Shown piece after piece: positions 33,815 to 41,738 of a stretch of DNA of 64,000 nucleotides. The position numbers and the translations under genes were made by a program. The DNA comes from Neoroseomonas terrae (GTDB lineage: Bacteria; Pseudomonadota; Alphaproteobacteria; Acetobacterales; Acetobacteraceae), in NCBI RefSeq assembly GCF_018129025.1, contig NZ_JAAEDI010000012.1:1-64000 (forward strand). The letters run 5' to 3'. The notes under the pieces were generated by a model, which had not been told where the DNA came from, did no database searches, and was given only the letters and a program-made list of their open reading frames with translations. Each line of letters begins with the position of its first letter. The stretch's first letter is position 1.

Positions 33815-34627
33815 TCAGGAACCGACCTTCAAGGTGCTCGTCAGCCCGCGCAGGCAGGCGACGATCGACAGTGGCGTGATCTTGCCGGTGCGGGGGTTCT
33901 CCTCGCTCGGGACGTTCTCGATCGTCATGGTCAGCCGGGCGGCGGCGGCCTCGACGCGGATCGTGTGCGTGTTGCGCGTCACGCCGGGGTCGGCCCAGAT
34001 CTCGACCATCGTGCGTTCGGGGCCGATGCCGGCGAGCGCGAGCGCGGCGGCGACATTGACGTTGGCCGGGAAGCCCTGCGCGGCGTCGAAGGCGTTGCCC
34101 TTGAAGACGCGCGTGGCCGTGGTGATGGCGAGTACGTCGATCGCATGCTGCTTCAGGTATGGCGCGCCTTCCAGGCCGCGCGGCGGCTTGCGCGTCTCGA
34201 TCGTGACCGATTCCACATCGCCTTCGGCGGCGGCGCGGACGGCATCAAGGCCGAGCAGCGCGCCGGTCGGCACGACGATGCGCGCACCGGTCTGCTTCGC
34301 GCGCCCGACCAGGTGCATGCGGGGCAGCAGCGCGCCGACGGAGGACGGGACGAAGACCTTGCCGGCCTCGATCGCGGCGGTGGCGATCTCCTCGAAGGCC
34401 GCGGCGGGAGCTGCTTCGACGATGATGTCGCAGGCGGCGAGCTCGGCGTTGGAGACGACCATGGGCGGCGTCTTGAAGCCGCCCGTATTGGCCCGCGCCT
34501 TCTTCAGGTCCCGCGCTGAGACGGCGGCGAGGCGCAGCCCGTCCACGCCCGCATCCAGCGTGCGCGCGAGATGCAGCCCGATCGCCCCGAGACCCGCGAT
34601 TCCAACGGTAAGTGCCTGCGCCATCAT
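33815..34627 (-). CDS. L-aspartate dehydrogenase (NadX family)
   Basis: A 270-residue NAD(P)-dependent enzyme converting L-aspartate to iminoaspartate or oxaloacetate. The Rossmann motif is TVGIAGLGAIGLHLARTL. Then come DIIVEAAPAAAFEEIA, VPTGALLGLDAV, the catalytic-region block TRKPPRGLEGAPYLK, FPANVNVAAALALAGIG and MVEIWADPGVTRNTH. These match the aspartate dehydrogenase domain (DUF108). No nadA or nadC is next to it, so a role in NAD synthesis or in amino-acid metabolism is open. Confidence 0.88.
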   Translation of the reverse strand: MMAQALTVGIAGLGAIGLHLARTLDAGVDGLRLAAVSARDLKKARANTGGFKTPPMVVSNAELAACDIIVEAAPAAAFEEIATAAIEAGKVFVPSSVGALLPRMHLVGRAKQTGARIVVPTGALLGLDAVRAAAEGDVESVTIETRKPPRGLEGAPYLKQHAIDVLAITTATRVFKGNAFDAAQGFPANVNVAAALALAGIGPERTMVEIWADPGVTRNTHTIRVEAAAARLTMTIENVPSEENPRTGKITPLSIVACLRGLTSTLKVGS

Positions 34628-34782
34628 CCCCTCCGGTCAATGTGACGCTCCCCTAGCACGCGGCGCGGGGCCTCCGAAGGGGCGGCCGGGGTCGATCCGC
34701 CGGACGATCCGGCCTAGAATCGCTTTGGGCGCGCCACAGCCCGCAGCCGGAGACCCCCGTCCATGAAACCGGAGGCCACCCC

Positions 34783-35448
34783 ATGCCGATCGCGCCGCTG
34801 GACATTCTCGTCCACGCTTCGAACATCCTGCTTCTCGTCGCCTATTCGGTGCGAGACATCCTCTGGCTGCGCTGGTTCGCCGTCGCTGCCGCGCTGACGA
34901 ACATCCCGTTCTTCCTGTTGCAGGAGACGGTTCTCTGGCCGCCGGTGATGTGGGCCTGCGTCTTCACCGCCATCAACCTCGCGCAGATCTGGCGGATCTA
35001 TCTGCAGCGCCGGCCCGTGCGGCTCACTGGCGACGAGCAGCGGCTCTACGCGCTCGGCTTCGATTCGATCAGGCCGCGCGATTTCCTCTCGCTCACCATG
35101 CTCGGCGCGTGGGAGGACGCACCCGAGGGCAAGCGCCTGCTCGAGGCCGGCAAGCCCGCCGAGGAGGTCTGCATCGCGATCGACGGCACCGTGGCGATGT
35201 CGCGCGGCGGGGAGAACCTTGGCGTGCTCATGCCTGGCCAGCTCGTCGGGGTGACCATGGTGCTGATCGGCGAGCCCTCGCCGGTCGATGCGCGGTTCGC
35301 GACGCGGGGGCGCTACATCCGCTGGCCAGTGGGGCGGCTGCGCGTCTTCCTGGACGCGCGGCCGGAACTGCGCGCCGCGGTGCTCGCCCACGTGAAGCAG
35401 GACATCGCGCGCAAGCTGTACGGGACCAAGGCCGGCGTGGCCGCCTGA
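34783..35448 (+). CDS. Popeye-like membrane protein with cyclic-nucleotide-binding-like domain
   Basis: A 221-residue protein. Three closely spaced hydrophobic segments cover residues 5-70 (NILLLVAYSVRDILWLRWFA; PFFLLQETVLWPPVMWACVF; AINLAQIWRIYL). A soluble C-terminal domain follows with a cNMP-binding-like beta-roll: EEVCIAIDGTVAMSRGGENL, GVLMPGQLVGVTMVLIGEPS and a closing helix. This membrane-plus-cNMP layout, including NLAQIWRIYLQRRPVRLTGDEQRLY at the junction, resembles Popeye (POPDC) proteins, which bind cAMP. The family placement is by pattern, not by search. It starts well separated from its neighbours and is convergent with the next gene. Confidence 0.7.
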   Translation: MPIAPLDILVHASNILLLVAYSVRDILWLRWFAVAAALTNIPFFLLQETVLWPPVMWACVFTAINLAQIWRIYLQRRPVRLTGDEQRLYALGFDSIRPRDFLSLTMLGAWEDAPEGKRLLEAGKPAEEVCIAIDGTVAMSRGGENLGVLMPGQLVGVTMVLIGEPSPVDARFATRGRYIRWPVGRLRVFLDARPELRAAVLAHVKQDIARKLYGTKAGVAA

Positions 35449-35458
35449 GAGTCCGTCC

Positions 35459-35484
35459 GGAAGCGCGCCTGAAGGCGCGTTTCC
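35459..35484. terminator. Hairpin terminator between convergent genes
   Basis: GGAAGCGCGCC (35459-35469) pairs with GGCGCGTTTCC (35474-35484), with one G-T wobble and a TGAA loop. It lies eleven bases after the Popeye-like gene stop and 21 before the end of the convergent small membrane protein, so it can serve both. Confidence 0.6.
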
Positions 35485-35505
35485 ATGTCCGGCGCCGGAC
35501 TGCCT

Positions 35506-35823
35506 TCAGGCCAGGGCGGCGTCGAGGCGGCGGCGCGACAGGCCAGCCGAGATGCCCGCGGCGATCCAGGCGACGCCGACAACGATCTTGCCGATGCGGC
35601 GCGCGTCATCCTGGTCGGGCAGCGCCGCGAGGCCCAAATTGCCGAGGCCGAGCACCAGCCCGACCCAGAGGAACATGGTGAGCTGGCGGCGGTACTGGGT
35701 GCGGAACGCCTCCGGCGTGCCCTTGTGCTTCGGGCGCACCCAGCCACCGGCGACCTTGCGGGTCTCGATCGGCAGCCAGACGATCAGGATCAGCGCCCCA
35801 ATGAGCGCGATGAGTTCCAGCAT
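35506..35823 (-). CDS. Small inner-membrane protein of unknown function
   Basis: A 105-residue protein with three hydrophobic segments: residues 3-20 (ELIALIGALILIVWLPI), 50-68 (MFLWVGLVLGLGNLGLAAL) and 78-95 (KIVVGVAWIAAGISAGL), separated by a basic loop (RPKHKGTPEAFRTQYRRQ). No domain was recognised. It starts about 85 bases downstream of the SDR gene on the same strand and may share its message. Confidence 0.7.
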   Translation of the reverse strand: MLELIALIGALILIVWLPIETRKVAGGWVRPKHKGTPEAFRTQYRRQLTMFLWVGLVLGLGNLGLAALPDQDDARRIGKIVVGVAWIAAGISAGLSRRRLDAALA

Positions 35824-35908
35824 CTTCTTTCCCTCCCGGCCGCGGCGCAGCGCGCACGCGTCGCGCAGCTTCTACAGCCGGCCCGGGCGGGGCCGGCTGC
35901 GCGGCGGA

Positions 35909-36694
35909 TCACACCACGGGGCTCGATCCGCCATCCACGTTGATCGCCGTGCCGGTGACATAGCCGCCCATGTCGGAGGCCAGCAGCAGCGCCATGGCGG
36001 CGAATTCCTCGGACTTTCCGATGCGTCCGAGCGGGACGGGCTTGCCTTGCTCGGCCTTCCATTCATCCCAGGTGATGTTGCGTTTGTCGGCGGCGTGGCG
36101 CCGCACCCACTGGTCGCTTTCGATGATGCCGACGAGCATCGCGTTCACCAGTACGTTGTGTGGCGCGAATTCGTTGGCGAGCGCCTTGGTCAGCGCCATG
36201 CCGGCGGCGCGGGAGACGGAGGTCGGCGTGCTCGTGGCCTTGGGTGCCTTCGCGCCGATGTTCAGCACGTTGATGACGCGCCCCCACTTCCGGTCCCGCA
36301 TGCCGGGCAGCGCGAGGCGGCACAGCCGCACCGCGGCGAAGAGCTTGAGGTCGAGGTCGTCCTGCCAGAGCGCGTCGGAGACCTCGAGGAAGGGGCCACG
36401 CTGCGAGGTGCCGGCGTTGTTCACCAGGATATCGACTTGGCCGAGGGCGCGGACGGCGCCGTTGTAGGCCTGCTCGCAACCTTCCGGGGTGCGGATGTCG
36501 GCGGCGATGGCGGCGACCTTGGCGGTCGGCGCGGCCTCCCGCAGTTCGGCTTCGGCCTGGGCCAGCGATTCGGCGCCGCGCGCCACCAGGGCGACGTTGC
36601 CGCCGGCCTGGACGAAGGCCTTGCCCATGGCGAGGCCGAGGCCCTTCGAGCCGCCGGTGATGATCGCCCCGCGGCCGTTCAACGAGATCTGCAT
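35909..36694 (-). CDS. Short-chain dehydrogenase/reductase with altered YxxxK site
   Basis: A 261-residue SDR. The cofactor motif is GGSKGLGLAMGKA (residues 14-26) and the NNAG motif is ILVNNAGTSQRG. The fold continues through to the C-terminal GGYVTGTAINVDGGSSP. At the catalytic place, where most SDRs have YxxxK, this protein reads T158-S-V-S-R162 within STPTSVSRAAGMALTKAL, so both the Tyr and the Lys are replaced. It may be a non-standard subfamily or a catalytically changed protein. ATG 36694 precedes the first beta-strand; the upstream in-frame extension has no homology. A decayed copy lies at 38616-38889. Confidence 0.88.
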   Translation of the reverse strand: MQISLNGRGAIITGGSKGLGLAMGKAFVQAGGNVALVARGAESLAQAEAELREAAPTAKVAAIAADIRTPEGCEQAYNGAVRALGQVDILVNNAGTSQRGPFLEVSDALWQDDLDLKLFAAVRLCRLALPGMRDRKWGRVINVLNIGAKAPKATSTPTSVSRAAGMALTKALANEFAPHNVLVNAMLVGIIESDQWVRRHAADKRNITWDEWKAEQGKPVPLGRIGKSEEFAAMALLLASDMGGYVTGTAINVDGGSSPVV

Positions 36695-36862
36695 GAATGT
36701 TCCCTCAATCGGTTCCCGCCATCCTGCCGCAGCGGTGGGATCGCGCAAGGAAGGGCCGCGCGCCGGTGACCGGAGGCGCTTTGGCAGGCGTGGCGATGCG
36801 GCGGGACGGCTCCTCCGGAACCGCGACGCCTCAGGCGAGCCCCTGTCGGCTGCGGCGTGAAT

Positions 36863-38512
36863 TCACGACGCAGGGCCCGCGGCCGGTCGCAGCCTTCGCG
36901 GGGCGCTCAGTGCGATGAGGCGCTCGACATCCGCCTTGGCGGCGTCGTTGCCGCGGATCTGGTATAGCTCGACCCGCTCGCCATCGCGGTCCTCGGCATG
37001 AAGCCGGATCCAGCGCTCCGGCGCGAGCGCCCTCGCCTCCTCCACCAGATTCACATGCCGCCAGGGGCTCGGCGCGGCGCTACGGTGCAGGAGCACGAGC
37101 GGAATCGAGTAGTCGTCGATCGCCGCCTGGACTTCCGCGGCCGTCTCGAAGCGCGGCAGGTAGTCGTGCGTGTTGTATCCGCCCCCACCGAGCAGCCTTG
37201 TCCCACGCACGGCGAAGAGGCTCGGCCGCGCCGGGTCGTTCATGGCGAGTTCCGCGACGACCGCCTCTTCTGCGCCGTCATGCGCGGCGATCAGCACGGC
37301 GGGGTTGTCCGGCAGGCGATGCGCCCAGACCTGCGCCGCCGCGGTGACCACGTGGTAGCGGCGCTTCTGCGGTGCATCGAACGCCGCCGGCAGGACCAGG
37401 AGGATGAGCAGGGCCGTCACCGCGCCATCGAGACGGCGGGCGGACCCGGCCAGCCGATCGGCGGCCGCGCGCAGCGTCAGGGCCGCAAAGAAGATCAACG
37501 GGGGAAAGGCAGGGATGAGGTAGCGGTCCTGGATCGCGGCAGGCGCCACCACCTGGAAGATCAGGACGCTGAGGCCAAGCGCGGCGAGTGAAGACGGCAC
37601 GGCATCGTGCGGGGAACGGCCGGACCGGATGCAGGCCAGCACCAGCCCCACCACCCCGAGCAGCAGCACGGCAGGGCCGAGCGCGTCGACCAGTATCCGC
37701 AGATAAGCGGGGACGGCGACGGAGGTGTAGTCCCATCCCCACGCATACCGGAACCCGGCTGCGACATCACCGTAGGTGAGAGCTGTCCAGGGACCGGCGA
37801 GCACGGCAACAACCGGCACGGGAAGCCAGAACGTCCACCGCCGCAGCAGCGACCAGCGCCGGCCGATCAGCACCGCGAGCCCGGGCAGCAGGGCGAGGCA
37901 CCCGGCATTGCCCTTGACGAGCAGGGCGGCCGAGGCAACGAGCCCAAACCCCAGGGCCGGCCCGGCGCGGGCATTCGACATGAATCGCGCCCAAGCCAGC
38001 GCCGCGATCAGGCACAGCAGCCCGACGATCCCGTCGAGCATCAGGCTCGCCGTATCGAGTTGCACGACGGGCGAAAGAAGGAACAGCGCGCCCGCAGCCA
38101 CGGCCAGGGGCCAACCGACATGAGGCAAGGCGATCCGAGATATCAGCCAAGCAGTGCTCGTGTTGATGAGGAGCGGCAACAGCACGACCGCGATCCGCTC
38201 GCTGCCGAACAGGATGAACCACACCCCTCCGATGCCATAGAAGAACGGGCCCCAGTGACCTATGCCGACGAGTGGATAGGAGCTGTGGAAGCGTTCAAGA
38301 AATGCCAGTGGCTCGGTGAGTTGCAGCGACAGGAGCCAGTCGCGCACGAGGAGCCCGGTGACGTAGTGCGAGCTCTCATCGTAGCCGAACTCGCTGACAT
38401 AGGCCCCGGCGCGGTACTGCAGCCAGGCGCCGAGGCACCAATAGCCGACCAGCACCAGAACCGGCATGGCCCAGCCGGCCATGTACCGCGGCTTGGCGTC
38501 GGCATCGGTCAT
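36863..38512 (-). CDS. GT-C fold membrane glycosyltransferase (ArnT/PMT-like)
   Basis: A 549-residue polytopic membrane protein with about ten to twelve hydrophobic segments over residues 15-410 and a soluble C-terminal region of roughly 140 residues. After the first segment comes an acidic pair in EFGYDESSHYVTGLL (D45, E46), the typical catalytic site of lipid-linked-sugar glycosyltransferases of the ArnT/PMT clan. Further in are RYLIPAFPPLIFF and GNAGCLALLPG. Such enzymes move sugars from polyprenyl carriers to lipids or proteins in the periplasm. It is flanked on one side by the SDR gene and on the other by an SDR remnant. Acceptor and donor are unknown. Confidence 0.75.
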   Translation of the reverse strand: MTDADAKPRYMAGWAMPVLVLVGYWCLGAWLQYRAGAYVSEFGYDESSHYVTGLLVRDWLLSLQLTEPLAFLERFHSSYPLVGIGHWGPFFYGIGGVWFILFGSERIAVVLLPLLINTSTAWLISRIALPHVGWPLAVAAGALFLLSPVVQLDTASLMLDGIVGLLCLIAALAWARFMSNARAGPALGFGLVASAALLVKGNAGCLALLPGLAVLIGRRWSLLRRWTFWLPVPVVAVLAGPWTALTYGDVAAGFRYAWGWDYTSVAVPAYLRILVDALGPAVLLLGVVGLVLACIRSGRSPHDAVPSSLAALGLSVLIFQVVAPAAIQDRYLIPAFPPLIFFAALTLRAAADRLAGSARRLDGAVTALLILLVLPAAFDAPQKRRYHVVTAAAQVWAHRLPDNPAVLIAAHDGAEEAVVAELAMNDPARPSLFAVRGTRLLGGGGYNTHDYLPRFETAAEVQAAIDDYSIPLVLLHRSAAPSPWRHVNLVEEARALAPERWIRLHAEDRDGERVELYQIRGNDAAKADVERLIALSAPRRLRPAAGPAS

Positions 38513-38615
38513 GACCGAGCCTCCGGGGCCGGGGCGTCAGGATGACGCCGCCGCCTGCTTGCCTGCCCCATCCGGATGCCTCCTTGCACGGGGAACGGCA
38601 CCATGCGCGGCGACA
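38513..38615. other. Short spacer between the GT-C gene and the SDR remnant
   Basis: About 100 bases upstream of the glycosyltransferase start. No gene is seen; the promoter for that gene is expected here or inside the remnant. Confidence 0.35.
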
Positions 38616-38889
38616 TCGTACCACCGGGCTGCGACCGGTATCCACGTTGATTGCCATGCCGATGAAGTGGAAGCCCATGCCGGACGCAGGCAGCGGCACC
38701 ATGGCGGCAGCCTTGGCGGTCCGCGCAGCATCGACCGGCTCGGCATCGGCCTGGGCCGGGGATTCGGCGCCGCGCGCCGCCCCGGCGACGTTGCCGCCGC
38801 ACTGGGGCAATGCCCTCGCCCATGGCGAGGCCGAGGCCCTTCGAGCCGCCGGTGGTGACTGCCCCGCGGCCTTTCAGCGCGATCCGCAT
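38616..38889 (-). pseudogene. Decayed duplicate of the neighbouring SDR gene
   Basis: The minus strand begins MRIALKGRGAVTTGGSKGLG, close to the intact SDR start (MQISLNGRGAIITGGSKGLG). About 75 bases in, one extra base shifts the frame. Similarity then continues (GGNV, ARGAES, QAEAE-type, TAK-AAA) before jumping from near codon 64 to the last 30 codons (GMAINVDTGRSPVV versus GTAINVDGGSSPVV). The 500-base catalytic middle is missing and the deletion joint falls in a shared GCCAT. The 5' flank (CATGxATGTTCCCTCAATCGGT on the plus strand) is also duplicated, so this is a true copy, not chance. Confidence 0.9.
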
Positions 38890-39313
38890 GGATGTTCCCT
38901 CAATCGGTCGCGGCTATCCTGTCGTAACGGGGAACAAACAAGAAAGGGGTAGGGCCGCGGGCTAGGGCCGAAGCGATCATTCGCGATGAAGCGTTTCGGA
39001 TCGCGCCGACGCGGCCGGGGGCGGACGGCCGGCGCCGTGGGCGGGCACCGATCGTTTGGTGCAACGTGGCTGGCGGCAGGGGCGCGCCGGCGACCGGATG
39101 CCGTGCCACTGGTCGCGGCGGGGCCGCTCGGCACCGGTTCGACTTTGCCGCTATGTCCCATGCCGCGCTCAACCCCAAGTTTCCCCGGCGGTGAGAGGAG
39201 CCTCCGAATTCACGCAGTCCCGTTCCCTCTCATGGAGACTCCTGCGGTTTGTTTGAATTGGCAGTGCTAGTTTCGGAGGACTGGCGCAGTGCCAGGGTGG
39301 TGAGGGACAGGTA
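38890..39313. other. Intergenic region at the edge of the island
   Basis: About 420 bases. The first 60 resemble the 5' flank of the intact SDR gene. From about 39200 the GC content falls, marking entry into the lower-GC island. Open frames here show no family resemblance. Confidence 0.4.
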
Positions 39314-39538
39314 ATGTCAGAAGTCGACGTGCGAGACAGCACGGCTGCGCTGATGCTGGGCCAGCCGCGGGACATAAAGTCAGCAATACTACTTGCGGCT
39401 TGTGACACGTACATGAACGAAATGTCAGCGAACTTCCGCCCGGCCATGGTGCAAGGGAGCTGCGGCAAGTTCATCAGCGACATTCTGGACCGACTACGTG
39501 CGCTTGAGAGTTCCAAGAGATTGGTGGCGGCTGCGTAG
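39314..39538 (+). CDS. Small hypothetical protein
   Basis: A 74-residue frame preceded by GAGGGACAGG just ahead of its ATG. The composition is balanced and unlike the Arg/Pro-rich shadow frames of this genome: DIKSAILLAACDTYMNEMSA, then FISDILDRLRALESSKRL, predicting two or three amphipathic helices. GC content is lower than the window average, consistent with transferred DNA. No family was recognised. It stands alone between the SDR remnant and decayed sequence. Confidence 0.45.
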   Translation: MSEVDVRDSTAALMLGQPRDIKSAILLAACDTYMNEMSANFRPAMVQGSCGKFISDILDRLRALESSKRLVAAA

Positions 39539-39606
39539 CGCCAGCATCAACCAGAACTATACCGCATCAGTGTAGCATACGCCGCGCAGGCTACTGCTTG
39601 CGCGGC

Positions 39607-40100
39607 TTATTTCGGTTGGTTCCCTAGCACGAAATACTGCAACTCCTTCGCCGCTTTTAGCACAGCGGGACCCTCGCCGTTCCCCTGGACGATCATCCCC
39701 AGACCTTCCCTGAGCACCGAGCCGGCGAGCGATATGGCGGCTGCCGGCCCGCTTGGGCATCAGATGGCGATCGACCAGGCCTGCCTTGCCTCGCACTACG
39801 CGGCACCGCCGCCGCCATTGAGCAAGGTGACGCTGCAACCCCCCGTCAACGCCGTCGCGAGTGACTGGGGCGCCGGCCGTGACCCTTGCCGGTGATCGCC
39901 GCACCCTGCCCCGACGACCTCGAGGATGCGTGGGAGGAACGCGGAGGTGGCCCCAATTCCCCCGAGGGCAATGCCGGTCATTCTGACGTCGCCCGATGAC
40001 ATCGAGACGTGGATGACGGCACCCCGGGAAATAGCAAAGGAACTGTAGCGACCGTTGCCCACCGGGTCGCTGGTCATCGTCTCGCGCGGGGCGAAGCGCG
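39607..40100 (-). pseudogene. Decayed open reading frame of unidentified family
   Basis: One minus-strand frame keeps protein-like sequence over nearly 500 bases: RETMTSDPVGNGRYSSFAIS, then RMTGIALGGIGATSAFLPRI, LLNGGGG, and the C-terminal part SVLREGLGMIVQGNGEGPAV with KAAKELQYFVLG before a stop at 39607-39609. It is broken by in-frame stops near 39796 and 39740, and upstream the frame is lost. It therefore looks like a once-functional gene now degraded. I do not recognise the family; the Gly-rich middle may be a nucleotide-binding or beta-turn region. Confidence 0.55.
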
Positions 40101-40252
40101 ATGCGGCGGGTCAGCCGGCGGTCGAAAACGTCCTGTAGCTTTGATGCAGTCCAGACGGTCGCGGGCGCCCGGCTGGCCTTGCCTGGATTGCGTGCACCTG
40201 CTGATCGGACCACACTCTGCGCAAAGCTTGATCTGTGGGGGAAAGCGATATC
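40101..40252. other. Spacer before the aldolase gene
   Basis: About 150 bases without a gene. It carries the GGGGGAAAG ribosome-binding site for the aldolase at 40236-40245; no convincing promoter boxes were seen. Confidence 0.35.
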
Positions 40253-41086
40253 ATGCGCGTCAACCGCTTACGCCAGAAGCTGAACGCCGGGGAACCGACG
40301 ATCGGCACGCACATCCTATCCAGCTGGCCCACGCTCGTGGAACTCATCGGCGACGCCGACAACTATGACTATGTCGAGTTCACCGCCGAGTACGCGCCGT
40401 TCACCATGCACGACTTGGATAATCTCGGCCGCGCCTTCGAGTTGAAGAACCTCGCTGGCATGATCAAGGTTGAGCAGAAGCAATACACGCATCAAGCGAT
40501 GCGCGCGATTGGATCTGGCTTCCAGAGCGTGCTTTTCGCCGATATCCGAACGGTAGCCGATGCCGAATTGTGCGTTGCCGCGGTGCGCGCCGAAACACCC
40601 GGCACGGGTGGGCGGCTCGGCGTTGGGATGCGGCGCGATGTCGGCACCGTGTTGCAGGGCGGCTCGCCGGCTTACGTCGACGCGCTGAATGAGGTTGTGG
40701 TCGCCATCATGGTCGAGAAGCGCGAGTGCGTAGACGACCTTGAAGCGATCCTGTCGGTTCCGGGCATCGACATGGTGCAGTTCGGCTCATCCGACTACTC
40801 GATGAGTCTGGGGCTGACCGGGCAGCGGTCGCACCCTGACGTGGTCAAGGCCGAGCGCAAGACGATTGAGACAGCGCTGAGGTTGGGCAAGCACCCGCGC
40901 GTGGAACTGGCCGACATCTCGGGCGCGAAGCCCTATCTGGAGATGGGGGTAAAGCACTTCTGCATCGGTTGGGATGTGCGAATTCTCTACGATTGGTGGC
41001 GCACCAACGGCGCCGGCATGCGCGCCATGCTTACAGGGGAAGCCGCGAAGGGCGAGATCACCCCCGCGAAGACAGGGACCTACTAG
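40253..41086 (+). CDS. HpcH/HpaI aldolase family protein
   Basis: A 277-residue class II pyruvate-type aldolase. It starts MRVNRLRQKLNAGEPTIGTH, typical of the family (KxxLxxGxxxxGxW/H). YVEFTAEYAPFTMHDLDNL follows, with the metal/carboxylate-binding Glu. MVEKRECVDDLEAILSVPGI and DMVQFGSSDYSMSLGLTGQ correspond to the second metal ligand region. Family members cleave or form 4-hydroxy-2-oxo acids. The GGGGGAAAG upstream selects the ATG at 40253 over a GTG at 40235. GC is lower than in the surrounding chromosome and the gene lies within the decayed island at tRNA-His, so acquisition by transfer is likely. It appears intact. Confidence 0.82.
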   Translation: MRVNRLRQKLNAGEPTIGTHILSSWPTLVELIGDADNYDYVEFTAEYAPFTMHDLDNLGRAFELKNLAGMIKVEQKQYTHQAMRAIGSGFQSVLFADIRTVADAELCVAAVRAETPGTGGRLGVGMRRDVGTVLQGGSPAYVDALNEVVVAIMVEKRECVDDLEAILSVPGIDMVQFGSSDYSMSLGLTGQRSHPDVVKAERKTIETALRLGKHPRVELADISGAKPYLEMGVKHFCIGWDVRILYDWWRTNGAGMRAMLTGEAAKGEITPAKTGTY

Positions 41087-41106
41087 GGCGACGAGCCGGG
41101 CGTAAG

Positions 41107-41172
41107 AGGCCGACCGGCACCTTCTGGGTGCTGCGCTCAGGTGCGCCCTGGCGCGATTTGCCAGACCGCTAA
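41107..41172 (+). mobile_element. IS5-family transposase fragment
   Basis: The plus strand encodes RPTGTFWVLRSGAPWRDLPDR and then a stop. The FWVLRSGAPWRDLP block is a hallmark of the N-terminal region of IS5-family transposases. Only some 22 codons remain, with no DDE residues and no terminal repeats, so this is a scrap left by an old insertion. It directly precedes the integrase remnant. Confidence 0.75.
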
Positions 41173-41193
41173 GAGACGGCCGAGCGTGGCCGC

Positions 41194-41498
41194 ACGAAGG
41201 GCTTCACCTCGGGCGGCTTCTACAACCGCTTCATCGAGTGGCGCGGGAAGCCGGCATTCCGTCAGGCCTCGCACCGCACGGCCTGCGAAAAGCGCGCTGC
41301 AGGCCCTTGGCTGAGGCCGGCGCGACGACTCATCAGATCGCCGCGGTGACCGGCCACAAGAATCTGAAGGAAGTCGAGACCTACACGCGCGCCGCGGAAC
41401 AGGCCCGTATGGCCGCCCAGGGGATGGATCGAATCGGGGGTGGGGCTTCCAACCTTGCCCTCCTGGAGCTTCCAACCCGCCTGAAAATTGGCGGATAA
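41194..41498 (+). pseudogene. Tyrosine integrase remnant (C-terminal part, frameshifted)
   Basis: The frame at 41194 gives KGFTSGGFYNRFIEWR; a one-base shift near 41240 then continues as AREAGIPSGLAPHGLRKARC and HQIAAVTGHKNLKEVETYTRA. These are the last catalytic blocks of phage-type tyrosine recombinases: Arg in HGLRK, His in GHKN and the nucleophile Tyr in ETYTRA. The N-terminal two thirds are missing. The gene ends 21 bases from the 3' end of tRNA-His, the normal place for an integrase beside its attachment site. Confidence 0.85.
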
Positions 41499-41518
41499 CC
41501 GGTATCTCGGGGGAAGGG

Positions 41519-41595
41519 TGGGGCGACCAACGGGACTCGAACCCGTGACATCCAGGACCACAACCTGGCGCTCTACCGACTGAGCTATGGCCGCC
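41519..41595 (-). tRNA. tRNA-His (anticodon GTG)
   Basis: The minus strand folds as a complete cloverleaf. The acceptor arm GCGGCCA pairs with TGGTCGC (one G-T), with an extra 5' G at 41595 opposite C73, the identity mark of tRNA-His. The anticodon stem CCAGG/CCTGG closes loop TTGTGGT (anticodon GTG). The T arm is ACGGG-TTCGAGT-CCCGT, and the CCA end is encoded (41519-41521). The 3' end faces the integrase remnant. Confidence 0.97.
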
Positions 41596-41738
41596 ACCGG
41601 AGGCGCGGGAGATACGTCCGTCAGCCCGGTTCCGTCAACCGCGCTTGCCCGCGGCGGTCGCGCCGCGCCGCGACCCGACTTGCGGCGAACCCGCGCACCG
41701 GGCCATACCGCCAATCCCGCGCCGGAAGGAGCATGCCC

